The notes: generated from the sequence alone by a model not told the origin. A DNA stretch of 64,000 bases from Culex pipiens pallens (GCF_016801865.2 NC_068939.1:61262269-61326268), one strand, 5' to 3'; counted from the first letter of the stretch, positions 49,073 through 60,630 are shown. A program made the numbers and translations.

Positions 49073-49304
49073 ATTGCATAATGCATTTTTTTTTAATTTA
49101 TATTTATTCAGATTTTCTCTTCCATGTACATTCATTCAGTTAAAATATTATTGAGTGTCCAATCACAATCGATGACTTTTCACCTCAATTTTAAATAATA
49201 CTACTTCATTTATTCATGAAATATTGTAGCTTTCGCTATTCAGTGATTTCAAATGTAGGAGGTCCTACATGTACAAAAGGGAAAAGGGATACCTTAAAAC
49301 TAAC

Positions 49305-49502
49305 TTATAAACTATATAAAGAGCGGATCAATGCAGCTGAAGACTGCAATGATTTTTGTCGAAATGCATCAATTATCTTATTGTACATAACATCCAAAGT
49401 GTCAACTTCGGCTAATTGATGAAGTTCACTGGTGCTGAACCAGGGAGGAAGTTTCAGAATCATTTTGTTCTGAATGCTCTGAAGTTTTTTCTTCCTGGTT
49501 AA
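49305..49502 (-). pseudogene. C-terminal remnant of the LINE ORF2
   Basis: Beyond the MITE, the minus-strand frame reads RKKKLQSIQNKMILKLPPWF and then about 45 more residues to the stop at 49305. A K-x-L-Q-x-I-Q-N-K stretch shortly after the PIW segment is typical of Jockey-type ORF2 C-termini. It is the direct continuation of the frame ending at 49976, separated only by the MITE and its TTAA duplication. Confidence 0.8.
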
Positions 49503-49975
49503 CATTCCAACGCCCAAGGCTCCGAAAAAGTTAGAACGGTAACTTCAACTCAATGGTTCTCGGGCATAACTCAACCAATCAAGATGATTCTTCTTTCCAG
49601 TGATTAGTTAGGATGTCTAAGATGATTCTAGAACTTTGCAGAACTTAATTTGGTCAAATCTGTAATTTTTGCGAACAAAAACATCGTTCCAACTTTTTTT
49701 TTTGCGTGTAAAAAAAAAATCGCCAAAAATTCCGCGGAGGCAGTCTTTTTAAAAAAGGTGGAACGCTGTTTTCGGTCGCAGAAATTACAGATTTGTTCAA
49801 ATCAAGTTCTGCAAAATTTTAGGATCATCTGGACATTCTTACAAATCACTGGAAACAAGAATCGTCCCGATTGGTTGAATAATGCCCGAGAACCATCGAG
49901 TTGTGGTTACCGTTCCACCTTTTTTGGGAGGCTTGGGCGTCCGTGTAAGTTGGACATGCGTTGGGCGTTCTAGTG
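49503..49975. mobile_element. piggyBac-like MITE inserted in the LINE
   Basis: 473 bp bounded by TTAA on both sides (49499-49502 and 49976-49979). Tips read inward are CATTCCAACGCCCAAGGC and CACTAGAACGCCCAACGC. Most of the length is an imperfect palindrome, with GGTTCTCGGGCAT on one side (49555) and its inverse at 49882. TTAA duplication with CACTAGA-like ends fits the piggyBac superfamily (known). It lies inside LINE coding sequence and so is the younger insertion. Confidence 0.85.
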
Positions 49976-50306
49976 TTAAGCAACAGCTTGTCCAGATCGG
50001 CACAGCATAAAGCATGGCAGGTCTGAAAATTTGTTTATAAATTAACAGTTTATTCTTGAGACAAAGTCTAGAATTCCTGTTTATAAGCGGATACAAACAT
50101 TTAATATATTTGTTACATTTAACCTGGATACTTTCAATGTGATCCTTGTAAGTAAGGTTTTTGTCAAAAGCAAGTCCAAGATATTTCACTTGATCCTCCC
50201 ACTTTAAATTTACTTCATTCATCTTTATAATGTGATGACTTTTTGGTTTAAGAAAATCAGCCCTTGGTTTGTGAGGGAAAATAACAAGTTGAGTTTTTTG
50301 CAGCAT
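49976..50306 (-). pseudogene. reverse transcriptase thumb region, second frame
   Basis: Continues the reverse transcriptase after the slip near 50290. Residues such as VKYLGLAFDKNLTYKDHI, and a stretch ending YAVPIWTSC, are typical of the segment after the FADD box in Jockey-type proteins. The frame enters the inserted MITE at 49975, so the last ~46 codons of the open frame (to 49839) are MITE sequence and not LINE protein. Confidence 0.8.
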
Positions 50307-51062
50307 TTGGAGTAATTTTCCATTCTTTCAAATAAGAATTGAAAATATCCAAGCTTTTTTGTAATCTTCTTGTGATGACACGAAGGCTTCTACCTTTAGC
50401 GGAGATGCTTGTATCATCAGCAAAAAGTGATTTCTGACATCCTGGGGGCAAATCAGGCAAGTCAGAAGTAAAAATATTGTATAAAATTGGACCCAAAATG
50501 CTTCCTTGAGGGACGCCGGCACGTACAGGTAGTTGATCAGATTTGCTGTTCTGATAACATACCTGCAGAGTACGATCCGTCAAATAATTTTGAATAATTT
50601 TCACGATATAAATCGGAAAATTAAACCTTTTCAATTTCGCAATCAAACCTTTATGCCAAACACTGTCAAATGCTTTTTCTATGTCTAGAAGAGCAGCGCC
50701 AGTAGAATAGCCCTCAGATTTGTTGCTTCGAATTAAATTTGAAACTCTCAACAACTGATGAGTAGTTGAATGCCCAAGGCGAAATCCAAACTGCTCATCA
50801 GCGAAAATTGAATTTTCATTAATGTGCGTCATCATTCTATTAAGAATTATTCTTTCGAATAATTTACTAATAGATGAATGCAAACTAATGGGCAAATAGC
50901 TTGAGGCTTCAGCAGGATTTTTATCCGGTTTCAAAATCGGAACTACTTTGGCATTTTTCCAACTACTGGGAAAATATGCCAAATCAAAACATTTGTTGCA
51001 AATTTTGACCAAGCTACTTAAAGATGCTTCAGGTAACTTTTTTATTAAAATGTAAAAAAATG
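50257..51062 (-). pseudogene. reverse transcriptase domain of the Jockey-like LINE, truncated
   Basis: The open frame extends upstream to 51096, but the first ~11 codons lie in the flanking target duplication and are not part of the element. Counting from 51096, motifs in order are VVPILKPDKNP (51-61), a SYLPISL block (66-72), EQFGFRLGHST (101-111), catalytic-site LLDIEKAFDSVWH (136-148; first Asp at 138), GVPQGSILGP (194-203) and FADDT (225-229; Asp pair 227-228). This order is that of non-LTR reverse transcriptases of the Jockey group. All three catalytic aspartates are present, but the N-terminus is missing. The frame is lost near 50290 through one extra A in an A run, and the sequence continues in the next frame (to about 49980). 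It cannot give an active enzyme. Confidence 0.85.
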
Positions 51063-51077
51063 ATTGCATAATGCATT

Positions 51078-54000
51078 GTTTATTGGTATGGCTCATTCTA
51101 GGATTTCATGTATCATCGGGTATAGATTCTGCCAAACAAATTGTTTCAACAAAGGCACATACTCAGGCAGGTAGTCCCTTTAATGCTTTGTTTAATTATT
51201 TTTTCCCGGAATTGTTGATGTAAGCAGGAAATAATATATTCATAGCATTACTGTACTGAATAAATTCTTGCCTGGTTTTTATATTCATGAACAACAATTC
51301 ACGATTACAGGAATTGATTGTGTTTCGGTGAGGTCTTCAAATTACATTGAATGAAACTAAGTAGAATGATATCAATGATATTTCAAACAAGTTATTGAGG
51401 AAAGTTTCACGAAAAAATAGCAGCTTTTGCAGCAATTACAATAACTTCTGAACTTATGCTTTTTGCCAATTAAATTTGTAATTCTATTGAATGATTAATA
51501 TTGAGTGTTTTATCGTTTTGTTTTAGTTTCCGGTATTTTTAAGATAATTCATGCTACTGTACATTTGAGTGCTCTAAGAACTACAAACTGTCCCTTCATG
51601 CAATTTTGCAGAAATTTATATGTCTTTATCTCATTCCTTAGGTTTCAAATCACCCCTGATGGATGTTCATCATTTTTCGGAGCTGTTCATTGCCAAAGTT
51701 ATTGATACAACAAATGGTTTCAAGGCGCCAATCAATTCGATCTAGAATCACATTTCTTCCAATTTAATTCCATTCATAGCATTTGGCGGTATTCAAGCCA
51801 ATAGCTAACCAAATCCCATCGGAGCAAAATTCACTCAATAAATTCAATGTTTATCGTTAAATGGCTTCCACCGAAGAGTGAAAGTTATTCCCCCCAGAAA
51901 GTATACCTATTCATTCAGAACCCGGTGTCTCGGCGATGTCGGAATCAGATTTGCGACGGCTCCAACAACTTCCGAGATCATAATAATTCCTCTCAGCTGG
52001 ACCTGATTCAATTTACCTTTCCATATTGAATTGTGTGCCACCAAAGGGAAGCACTTTGCTGATAATACAGCGAACATCACATCGCCCCCGACGCCGCCGC
52101 CAGCAATATTGAGCTAACCGAGTGTACCAACTCTTAGGTATTCCGTCGTTATTCTTTGCTGGAAGTCATATTCCACCATGATTATTGTAGATGTGGCTTC
52201 TGATAAGCCGGGAGATTTGTGATTACCACTGTTGGGTGGATCATTCAACTAGTTCATTTTTCTTTCAGGGTTGAAAATTTCTTTTGAAAAATGTCATTCT
52301 ATATCATAATTGAGCTGATTCAGCTCAACTATTTCAATAGTTGTACCGGTTGAACATTTCTGACACAAAAAAAACTCATTTTTCAAACTATTTCAAAAGT
52401 GATGCCTATCCAACATGCACCGCTCTGATGCAAATCTCATCAAAGTGTCTAACAAACTCTTTTCCAGTATTTTATTATCTTGTTCGACGTTGTTGTAGGC
52501 TTCTACACTCTGGTTAAGTAAATGGAAATCATAACTTTTTCCGTTGCCCCCTCCACATGCCACCCACTTGGTGGAAAATTGAGTGCGGTTTGTGGTTGGG
52601 CCTTTGCGGGGAGAGTACACTCTCTTGGCGGGAAAGCAAATTTTCACATAAAATCGGTATTATTTATGCGCACGTGGTGCCAGTGCATGTGTTGAGAGCA
52701 TAAAGTGTTGTTTTCCAATCCTCCCAATGGTGTCGGGGAGCGGGCAATAAAAACAACGCTGAATCACAAATTGTTTTTCCACCCTCACTCGCTCGTTCGC
52801 TGGCATATCCGTTGATCGCCGGAAATTTCAATAGCCCTAGGATAGAGAGTGAGCAGATACAATCAGTTCATGGAAATTTGCAGTTATCGGTTTACATAAT
52901 TTTTGTTTCAAATCTGATTAAATAAAAAACAGTGTCAAGTGCAACTTGCTGGAAACCACCTTCTTCTAAGTTCTTGCGAAAAGAAACTTATTTAACATCC
53001 GTTTGTCTCTGCAGTGAGCTCTATGTTCGATATTTGAGCTGAACATTTTGAGGAAGGGCAAACATGGTGTTTGGCTTGCACGAAAAAAAAACGATTGATA
53101 GAAACGATCCTCGTCGAAAATGCACACTATGCTTGAATATGATTTATGGTACAGGATGGAAGCAGTCTTTGTTGTACCTAGAGTGGAAAAAGCGATATTG
53201 AGCTGATTGAAATCATGTTCCAGGGCAACGTATTGCAAAACCTTGCAGCTTGCTGTAGCATCGATGCACTAACAAAAAGGTTATTGTGGAAATGCACATT
53301 ACAAAATACGAATGATTTTACAGTAGCATTACGGTTTGTAAAAGTAGAAAGCTGGGCAAATTTCTCAACTGTTTGCTGTGCAAATATAAAGAGAGACCAT
53401 AAGTTGCACATAAATTTTCCCGTTTCTTATCTTCGAATGGTATTGAGTTTCCACAGTATGTGAGCTTCTTGCACGTAATGGATGTGCCTTCGATAGGGGT
53501 AAGCTTCCGTGAAATAGAGGATATTTTTCAAAATGGCAAGTAATCCCTGTCCCAGGTCATGCACCCATTAGTTCAAGGTTCGGTGCGATAGCAGGTGGCA
53601 GGTACTTACCCACTTGTTGCATCGATGGCTTTTATGCTTCGTTTTGGAACACCTGAGCAGAATGGTATTTTTTCCGCTATCCCCTGGCAATAGTTGAATG
53701 TTATCAAATTGCTCTGTCTGGATCGGTGCAATGGCATGAAAAATGGTTTCAGAATTAAAAATTGATTTTTTGTAGGATTTGTAAACTGGTTTCCTTATCA
53801 CATTCAATTATCTGCCAATCAAGCCAAAACATAACTGCTCGACTAAAAATGTTATTAAGCTGAATCATCCTGTCATGAAAACGATCAAAGCTTTACATGA
53901 GACCGTTATTAACATTTCTAATTGAAATAACAACATATTCTTGTCCAGTGCTTTTTGAACATTGAAAGATGAGAATTAAACTACATCAAACACATAATGA

Positions 54001-54106
54001 TGTATTTTAAAAAAATCAAAAATCTAATTGTTCGCTCTATAGCATTGCCTTGGCGTTCTCGGTTGCGAGATTCCTACTCGAAACTAGGTGTCCTCTTTTT
54101 ACACCT
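51078..54106. other. unique sequence, possibly intronic
   Basis: About 3 kb without recognised repeat ends. 51840-52120 and 52640-52850 are complex and GC-richer. A weak terminal-exon candidate is described separately at 51643-51705. Confidence 0.4.
51643..51705 (+). CDS. weak candidate terminal exon
   Basis: A pyrimidine-rich acceptor-like tract ending 'cattccttag' (51642) is followed by an open frame reading FQITPDGCSSFFGAVHCQSY and a stop. The peptide has protein-like composition with two cysteines, but no family was recognised. The upstream part of the open frame (from 51505) is low quality. No partner exon is identified. Confidence 0.15.
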   Translation, partial: FQITPDGCSSFFGAVHCQSY

Positions 54107-55159
54107 GGGTAATTCTCTACCAACTCACACGAAACCGGGAAAAGTTGCCCCGATCCCTCTTCGATTTGCGTGAAACTTTGTCCTCAGGGGTAACTTTTGT
54201 CCCTGATCACGAATCCGAGGTCCGTTTTTTGATATCTCGTGATGGAGGGGCGGTACGACCCCTTCCATTTTTGAACATGCGAAAAAAGAGGTGTTTTTCA
54301 ATAAAACGGTGATGAGATAGAATTTTGTTGTCAAAGGGACTTTTATGTAAAATTAGACGTCCGATTTGATGGCGTACTCAGAATTTCGAAAAAACGTATT
54401 TTTCTTCGAAAAAAAAAACACTAAAAAAGTTTTAAAAATTCTCCCATTTTCCGTTACTTGACTGTAATTTTTTTTTGAAAATGTCATTTTATGGGAAATT
54501 TAATGTACTTTTCGAATCTACATTGAATTTCATTTTTTTCATTTAGAACAATTTTTTTCAGTTTAAAATTTCATGTTTTTTCTAACTTTGCAGGGTAATT
54601 TTTTAGAGTTTAGAGCGATTTTACGAAAAAAAGTTTTGAAAAAGTTACTTTTTGCGTTTCTCTTTGTTTCGTCGTCCGTGTCTGTTGCGGGTGACCATAA
54701 ACGGCCATGATCAACGACGACCAACATTTTCAAAACTTTTTTTTCGTAAAATCGCAATAACTCGTGATGTTTATAAGCAAACCCCTTAAGTTTATATATC
54801 AATTTTTGTAATTGGGTCCTAAAATGAAGCTAAGATTGCTGATATTATTGTTTACAGCGATAAAGCTTATTTTTCTGAGTACAATGACCCTTTGTGCGCC
54901 CACAAAGAGTTCAAATGGATTTTTAAATCAATTTATAAAAATTAACCTCGCTGTCCTTCTTGACAGAAAAGCTCCTACTTGACAGCTCGTTCAAAGGGGA
55001 CCATAGTTGATCCATCGAAAAAATGTTGTCTTGTCAAAAAAAAATTTTGCATTAAAATGAAAAACAAACTTAATCCACCTATGTGGTTGATGCCTTCCTC
55101 ACTTTTTATCCAAAATGGGTAATATGAGTGGTACATACTTCAGCTATTTTTTAAGATCT

Positions 55160-56140
55160 AGAAAAATAAGTACACAGAAATAACTTAAGTGGTAATAACT
55201 CGAGACAGGGTTGCCAGATGTACAATGTTGTGTACTCGTTTGAAAGGTCTTTCAATTACCTAACCAACGATCGGTTGGATGATGGAACCGGACATCGTTT
55301 ACATACAATTAATTGAGATTCGGCTTCAAAAAAGTACATAAATATCACTTAAGTGGTCATAACTCGAGACAGGGTTGCCAGATCTTCAATGTTATGGACT
55401 CGTTTGCAAGGTCTTTTAATTTCCTAACTAACGATGGGTCGGATTATGAATCCGGACATCGTTTACATACATTTAAGTGAGATCTGGCTTCAAAAAATTA
55501 CAAAAATATCATTTAAGTGGTCATAACTCGAGACAGGGTTGCCCGATCTTCAATGTTGTGGACTCTTTTGCAAGGTCTTTCAATTTCCTAACTAACGATG
55601 GGTCGGATTATGGATCCGGACATCGTTTACATACATTTAAGTAAGATCCGGCTTCAAAAAATTACATAAATATCATTTAAGTGGTCATAACTCGAGACAG
55701 GGTTGCCAGATCATCAATGTTGTGGACTCGTTTGAAAGGTCTTTCAATTACCTAACCATCGATGGGTCGGATTATGGATCCGGACATCGTTTACATACAT
55801 TTAAGTGAGATCCGGCTTCAAAAAATTACATAAATATCACTTAAGTGGTCATAACTCGAGACAGGGTTGCCAGATCTTCAATGTTGTGGACTCGTTTGAA
55901 AGGTCTTTCAATTACCTAACCAACGATGGGTCGGATGATGGATCCGGACATCGTTTACATACATTTATGTGAGATCCGGCATCAAAAATTTACATAAATA
56001 TCACTTAAGTGGTCATAACTCGAGACAGGGTTGCCAGATCTTCAATGTTGTGGACTCGTTGGAAAGGTCTTTCAAATACCTAACCAACCAACGATGTGTC
56101 GGATAATGGATCCGGACATCGTTTACATGTATATAAATGA
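55160..56140 (+). repeat. 164-bp tandem array, six units
   Basis: Units carry 'aagtggtcataactcgagac' and 'ggatccggacatcgtttaca' in fixed order. Differences are point changes plus a 4-bp duplication (CCAA) in the last unit (56085-56092). No spacers or variable segments separate units, so this is satellite-like and not CRISPR-like. Confidence 0.9.
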
Positions 56141-56307
56141 GATCCGGATATATGTGAAAACAAATTTTTATACATAACTTTTGAACTAGTTATCGAAACT
56201 TCAAACAATTCAATAGCGATGTATGGGACCTTAAACCAAGTCGAATGCAACTGGTTTGGTCAAAATCGGTTCAGCCAGTGCTGAGAAAACTCAGTGAGAA
56301 TTTTGGT

Positions 56308-56358
56308 CACATACATACATACACACACACATACACACACACATACACACACACAGAC
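56308..56358 (+). repeat. (CA)n/(CATA)n microsatellite
   Basis: Runs of ACACAC interrupted by CATAC, inside the tail of the tandem-repeat element. Confidence 0.95.
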
Positions 56359-57073
56359 ATTTGTTCAGTTTTCGATTCTGAGTCGATATGTATACATGAA
56401 GGTGGGTCTTTGAGCTTTTAATAAAAAGTTCATTTTTAGAGCAGGATTATAGCCTTACCTCAGTGAGGAAGGCAAAAAAGTGATCACAAATGGTTTTCAA
56501 TCGTGTTTTTTTACCGTTGTACATAAAAATTGACATAGGGCTTTAGTACCCAATTGTCTGTTCTACAACTTTGTAGAACATTGTTACACGCTAAAAAATA
56601 ACCCTGCAAAGTTAGAAAAAACAAGAAATTTTAAAATGAAAAATTTTGTTCTAAATGAAAAAATGAACCTTTTGGGTCAATGTAGATTCGAAAAGTACAT
56701 TAAATTTCCCATAAAATGACTTGTTCCAAAAATTTTTACAGTCTAGTAAAGGAAAATGGGAGAATTTTTAAAACTTTTTTTGTGTTTTTTTTTTCGATGA
56801 AAAAATCGGGCGTCTAATTTTACATAAAAGTCCCTTTGACACCACATTTCTATCGCATCACAGTTTCAGGCTGCAAATTATTGAAAAACACCTCTTTTTC
56901 GCATGTTCAAAAATTTAAGGGGTCGTACCGCCCCTCTGTCACGACATATCAAAAAACGGACCTCGAATTAGTGTTCAGGGACAAAAGTTACCCCTGAGGA
57001 CAAAGTTTCACGCAAATCGAAGAGGGATCGGGCAACTTTTCCCGATTCCGTGTGAGTTGGTAGAGAATTACCC

Positions 57074-57612
57074 ACATACATTTGAAAAAAGATAAACAAG
57101 AAAATTGTTTGTTTTCGTTTTCGACACACATTATCAGGTTAGCATATATTTGGCTTCGCTGCGCAAACATTTCGCGCCAAAAACTTGTTGCATAAATCTA
57201 ACTCGAGTACTGAACCCAAGTCAATTTGGTTTCTCATAAATCATCTCTATGGCTGTCGTTAGCCGGAGGATAAGACAAACTTCCGCGCTGCATCTCTTGC
57301 ACTCTCTATCTCTTTCGGTGGCTGCAACAGAATGCTATAAATTTCGTTACATTTGAGCTTGCAATCGATTTTCCGATTTTCCTGGTGGGTGGTTATACTG
57401 GCAGTATCTCGAGATCGCTAAGTTGCAGCACATATGCGACCCAGCTTCCGGGCGATACTTGGTTCCGACCCCACAAACATGGCTGAGGGAGAGAAAAACT
57501 TTTCAAATTATACGGCCAATATAAATGCTCAATAAAAAGTTGTGGCAATTACACATCCACCTCGTTTCATGACATGTTTTCCCTCACTCTTGTGTGTTTC
57601 GTTTACTTTCAG
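57074..57612. other. unique sequence upstream of a candidate exon
   Basis: Complex, repeat-poor sequence from about 57120, ending in a pyrimidine-rich tract. No other feature recognised. Confidence 0.35.
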
Positions 57613-57767
57613 ATTCGTCGTTGTCGTAGCGTTTATCGTCCGAGACCACCACCAGGACCTCCAATTTTTTTTCCAGTCCTGTCAACCAGTGAAATTGTAA
57701 TCCTTCGGAAGGCCAGCTGGTGCCGCCGCGGTAGCAAGTACCACTTACTTGGGTCTGGACAGCTAGA
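57613..57767 (+). CDS. candidate internal exon
   Basis: A strong acceptor-like tract 'tgtgtttcgtttactttcag' ends at 57612, and a donor GTGAGT starts at 57768. The 155-bp interval is open in one frame, reading IRRCRSVYRPRPPPGPPIFF, then a stretch ending RRGSKYHLLGSGQL. It is arginine- and proline-rich and not assigned to a family. The opposite strand is also open (57633-57935), so coding is unproven. It could equally be an untranslated exon or chance sites in an intron. Confidence 0.3.
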
Positions 57768-58434
57768 GTGAGTGTTTGGATAAGAACAAGTACTTACAGC
57801 AGCTTCAGCTGTGAAAAGTGTACACAGCGGCGAGCACTTGGTTGTACCCTGAACTGGGGATATTCCAGCACATGTTTTGCTGTGTTTTGTTGTGCATAGA
57901 AGAAGAAATTTGAAAGTGAACATTTTCTTGGCCAAGGGCAGAGCCCTTAAGTTGCCCCCAGGTGCAATTCAAGTGGAAACACTAGTAGGTAAGCTTTTCT
58001 TTGAGAAGTAGATCATACAAAAGATTTCAAACTATTTGTGTCTAAGAAAACTATTTAATTAATAACAAATTGACGATAAAACGTGTGTTTGATGCCTTCC
58101 TCACATTTTAGAATTAGAATGTTCAAAACACCGTCACAAGCCTTTTTTACGTTTAAACAAATATAAAATATTATTTTCAATATCTTAACAGAAAAAATAA
58201 GCAAAAACATCCACTCCAAACCATTAAAACAAAAATCAAGGTAACGATTTAAAAAAAAAAAAAAAAATAGATTTATAAGATTATTTATATTTATATCATG
58301 CTACAAGGACTGCTATAATATTGCTGTTTTTTTAATAATTTCATGAATACACAAAAACAGAAAAAAAAATCATTCCATACTCATGGAGAGTATTTCTCCT
58401 GAAGCAACAGTAATTTCTAGGTGAATTTCAATTA
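57768..58434. other. unique sequence with one repeat end
   Basis: Contains TGCCTTCCTCAC at 58093-58104, a solo end of the tandem-repeat element family (see 55091-56474). A poly(A) run lies at ~58250-58267. No gene. Confidence 0.4.
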
Positions 58435-58905
58435 GGCCGTTGCAAATATTTTTTAAGTTTATGTCCCTCGGCTCTAGCCAAAGTCGAGGGGGGGGGGGAT
58501 AAAAAAATATAAAAATTAAAATTACAAGCCTAGGTTTCAACTTTTCGATGAAAAAAGTGTTTTAAAATGCATTTTACAGGCGTACAGTTGCTTTCCAATC
58601 ATTAGTTTTGAAAATATCGAGGTATTGACGGATTTTTTTTTTCGCAAAAAAAAAACTTTTTGTGGGACTGTACATTGGTATTTCATGAAAATTTAAAATG
58701 TTTTCAAAGGAGTTCAAACATGCTAAATATGATAATAAACGCGATAAAATGCATTTTAACTGGTTTTCAGTTGATTTAACTTTAATTTTCATTAAAATTT
58801 TGAAGTTCTTCGAAAAAAAATTTTTTTTTGCCTCCTGATTATTCAGGCCAACTTTGAAGGGGGGGGGGGGGGCTACATAAACTTTGAAAAATATTTGCAA
58901 CGACC
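58435..58905. mobile_element. PIF/Harbinger-like MITE
   Basis: Inverted ends read GGCCGTTGCAAATATTTTTT and, from the right, GGTCGTTGCAAATATTTTTC. TTA lies at both edges (58432-58434 and 58906-58908). A 3-bp TWA duplication with GG-starting ends is the Harbinger signature (known). G runs at ~58489-58498 and ~58859-58872 lie just inside both ends. 471 bp, no transposase. Confidence 0.8.
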
Positions 58906-59456
58906 TTATAAAACATGTTTTGTATCTAAGTACCTGTTCAATATTACGTCAAAGAATTATGATATTTTTTCATAAAAAGCCAATCCAAATCCAAGGTTTG
59001 AGATTGCTAAGGGTATAAACAAACTCAAACCTGCTAAAATGTTAATTGCATCAGGTAAATTAGAGCACACTGGTGATATTTGTACGCTAAACGAATGGAA
59101 AATTGTATTTACCAACGTTTTTACTCTTGTTGAAATTTTGTTTAAATACGGTTCAATGATTTAAATTTCTTAACAAATCCCACATATTAAAAAAAATAGT
59201 TGAAATTAGATTTTCAAAATGTTTAGCGATTTGCAAACTTCTACAAAGTTGTTTCTTGACAACTTTTGTACATTTTGGTGAGTAAATGACACATAAAGCA
59301 CATCAAGTTTCCTGATCAGTTATTAAAAATATTCCAATAAATAGTTATGGAATTTTAAACTAAAAAACATAAATAATAGATATCTCAGGAATTTCTCGAT
59401 GAAACATTTCGCTCTTTGAAGCATGGGAAAGCTGAGAAAATTCCCAATAAGGCACA
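58906..59456. other. AT-rich unique sequence
   Basis: No gene or repeat end recognised between two elements. Confidence 0.35.
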
Positions 59457-60630
59457 TGAGCAACTCTCTACGAAATCGGCCGATTTCGACCATTTTTATT
59501 TTTTGTATTTTTTGATTTGGCTCAAACTTTGTGGGGGCCTTCCCTATGACCAAATAAGCTATTTTGCGTCATTGGTTCACCCATACAAGTCTCCATACAA
59601 TTTTGGCTGCTGTCCATACAAAAATGGTATGTAAATATTCAAACAGCTGTAACTTTTGAGTGAATTTTCTGATCAATTTGGTGTCTTCGGCAAAGTTGTA
59701 GGTATTGTTGAGGACCTTTGAGAAAAAAATAGGTACACGGAAAAAAAAATTTGCAGATTTTTTTATCAACCTTTTTTTCACTAAAACTCAATTTCCCAAA
59801 ATACGTATTTTTTGATTTTCGAGATTTTTTGATACGTTTTAGGGGACAAAAATCCGCAACTTTTGAGCCATAGAGAAACATGGTCAAAAATCTGCCACCG
59901 AGTTATACATTTTTGAAAAATAGTGATTTTTGGAAAAAATCGAAGTTTCATGCAAAATCAAGTTTGACATTATTTTTTAATGCAAAATTGAATTTGCAAT
60001 CGAAAAGTACTTTACAGATTTTTTGATAAAGGGCTCCGTTTTCAAGATATAGCCACCGAAAGTTTGATTTTAGCGAAATATTTGCAGTTTTTCAATATTT
60101 AAAAATAGTGACCATGAGTGACCATTTCTAAAAATATTTTTTTTGAAAAGTTCAGAAAATTTGCTATAAAATTGTCTAAGAGACATTGAAGATTGGAACT
60201 CTGGTTGCTGAGATACAGTGGCTTAAAATATACACAGGAAAATTGAAGTTTCTAAGTCTCACCCAAACATCCCACCATTTTCTAATGACGATATCTCAGC
60301 AATTAATGGTCCGATTTTCAATGTTAATACATGAAACATTCGTGAAATTTTCCGATCTTTTCGAAAAAAATATTTTTAAAATTTTCAAATCCAGACTATC
60401 ATTTTAAAAGGGTCAAATATTGAATATTACGCCCATTTAAAATGCTAGTCTTGATTTAAAAATTTTCAAAATATTTTTTTGGACATCTGCCAAAATTGTA
60501 TGGAGACTTGTATGGGTGAACCAATGACACAAAATAGCATATTTGGTCATAGGGAAGGCCCCCACAAAGTTTGAGCCAAATCAAAAAATACAAATAAAAT
60601 CCATTTCCGGTTTTGGTAGAGAATTGCTCA
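59457..60630. mobile_element. foldback element, TGAGCAAYTCTCTAC family, best copy
   Basis: The left end TGAGCAACTCTCTAC and the right end, read inward, TGAGCAATTCTCTACC. Shared arm blocks include the 'gggggccttccctatgacc' phrase (59533, inverse at ~60545) and the 'ccatacaagtctccataca' phrase (59580, inverse at ~60500). The centre (59650-60400) is not symmetrical. Other copies are at 4456-9350 (broken) and 1-350 (fragment). No domain in the frames inside. Confidence 0.75.

Larger units (their letters stand above)
49088..51062 (-). mobile_element. 5'-truncated Jockey-like LINE
   Basis: Flanked by a perfect 15-bp direct repeat ATTGCATAATGCATT (49073-49087 and 51063-51077). On the minus strand it ends in a short A tail at 49094-49088, with AATAAA about ten bases before it (49108-49103). 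It encodes part of a reverse transcriptase and the region after it, but no endonuclease or ORF1, as expected for 5' truncation. It is split by a MITE (49503-49975). LINEs of this clade insert by target-primed reverse transcription (family knowledge). Confidence 0.9.
55091..56474. mobile_element. element with six ~164-bp tandem repeats
   Basis: Bounded by TGCCTTCCTCAC (55091-55102) and its complement GTGAGGAAGGCA (56463-56474). The interior has six head-to-tail units. Their shared word CGAGACAGGGTTGCC starts at 55201, 55364, 55529, 55693, 55857 and 56021, spacing 163-165 bp. A unique tail with a CA-rich microsatellite follows. Another copy of one end lies at 58093. No coding frame. Confidence 0.8.
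54107..57073. mobile_element. foldback element, GGGTAATTCTCTACC family, copy 2
   Basis: Both termini are intact: GGGTAATTCTCTACC at 54107 and its complement ending at 57073. The arms match copy 1 (6179-9128), sharing blocks such as 'acgaatccgaggtccg' and 'caaatcgggcg'-like phrases. The right arm starts near 56560. The centre is expanded by about 1.7 kb of foreign sequence, including the tandem-repeat element at 55091-56474. Confidence 0.8.

Noticed and set aside
49839..49975. C-terminal 46 codons of the second reverse transcriptase frame
   Set aside because: They lie in the inserted MITE, not in LINE coding sequence.
55160..56140. CRISPR-like regular repeat array
   Set aside because: Units are contiguous ~164-bp tandem repeats without spacers in a eukaryotic context.
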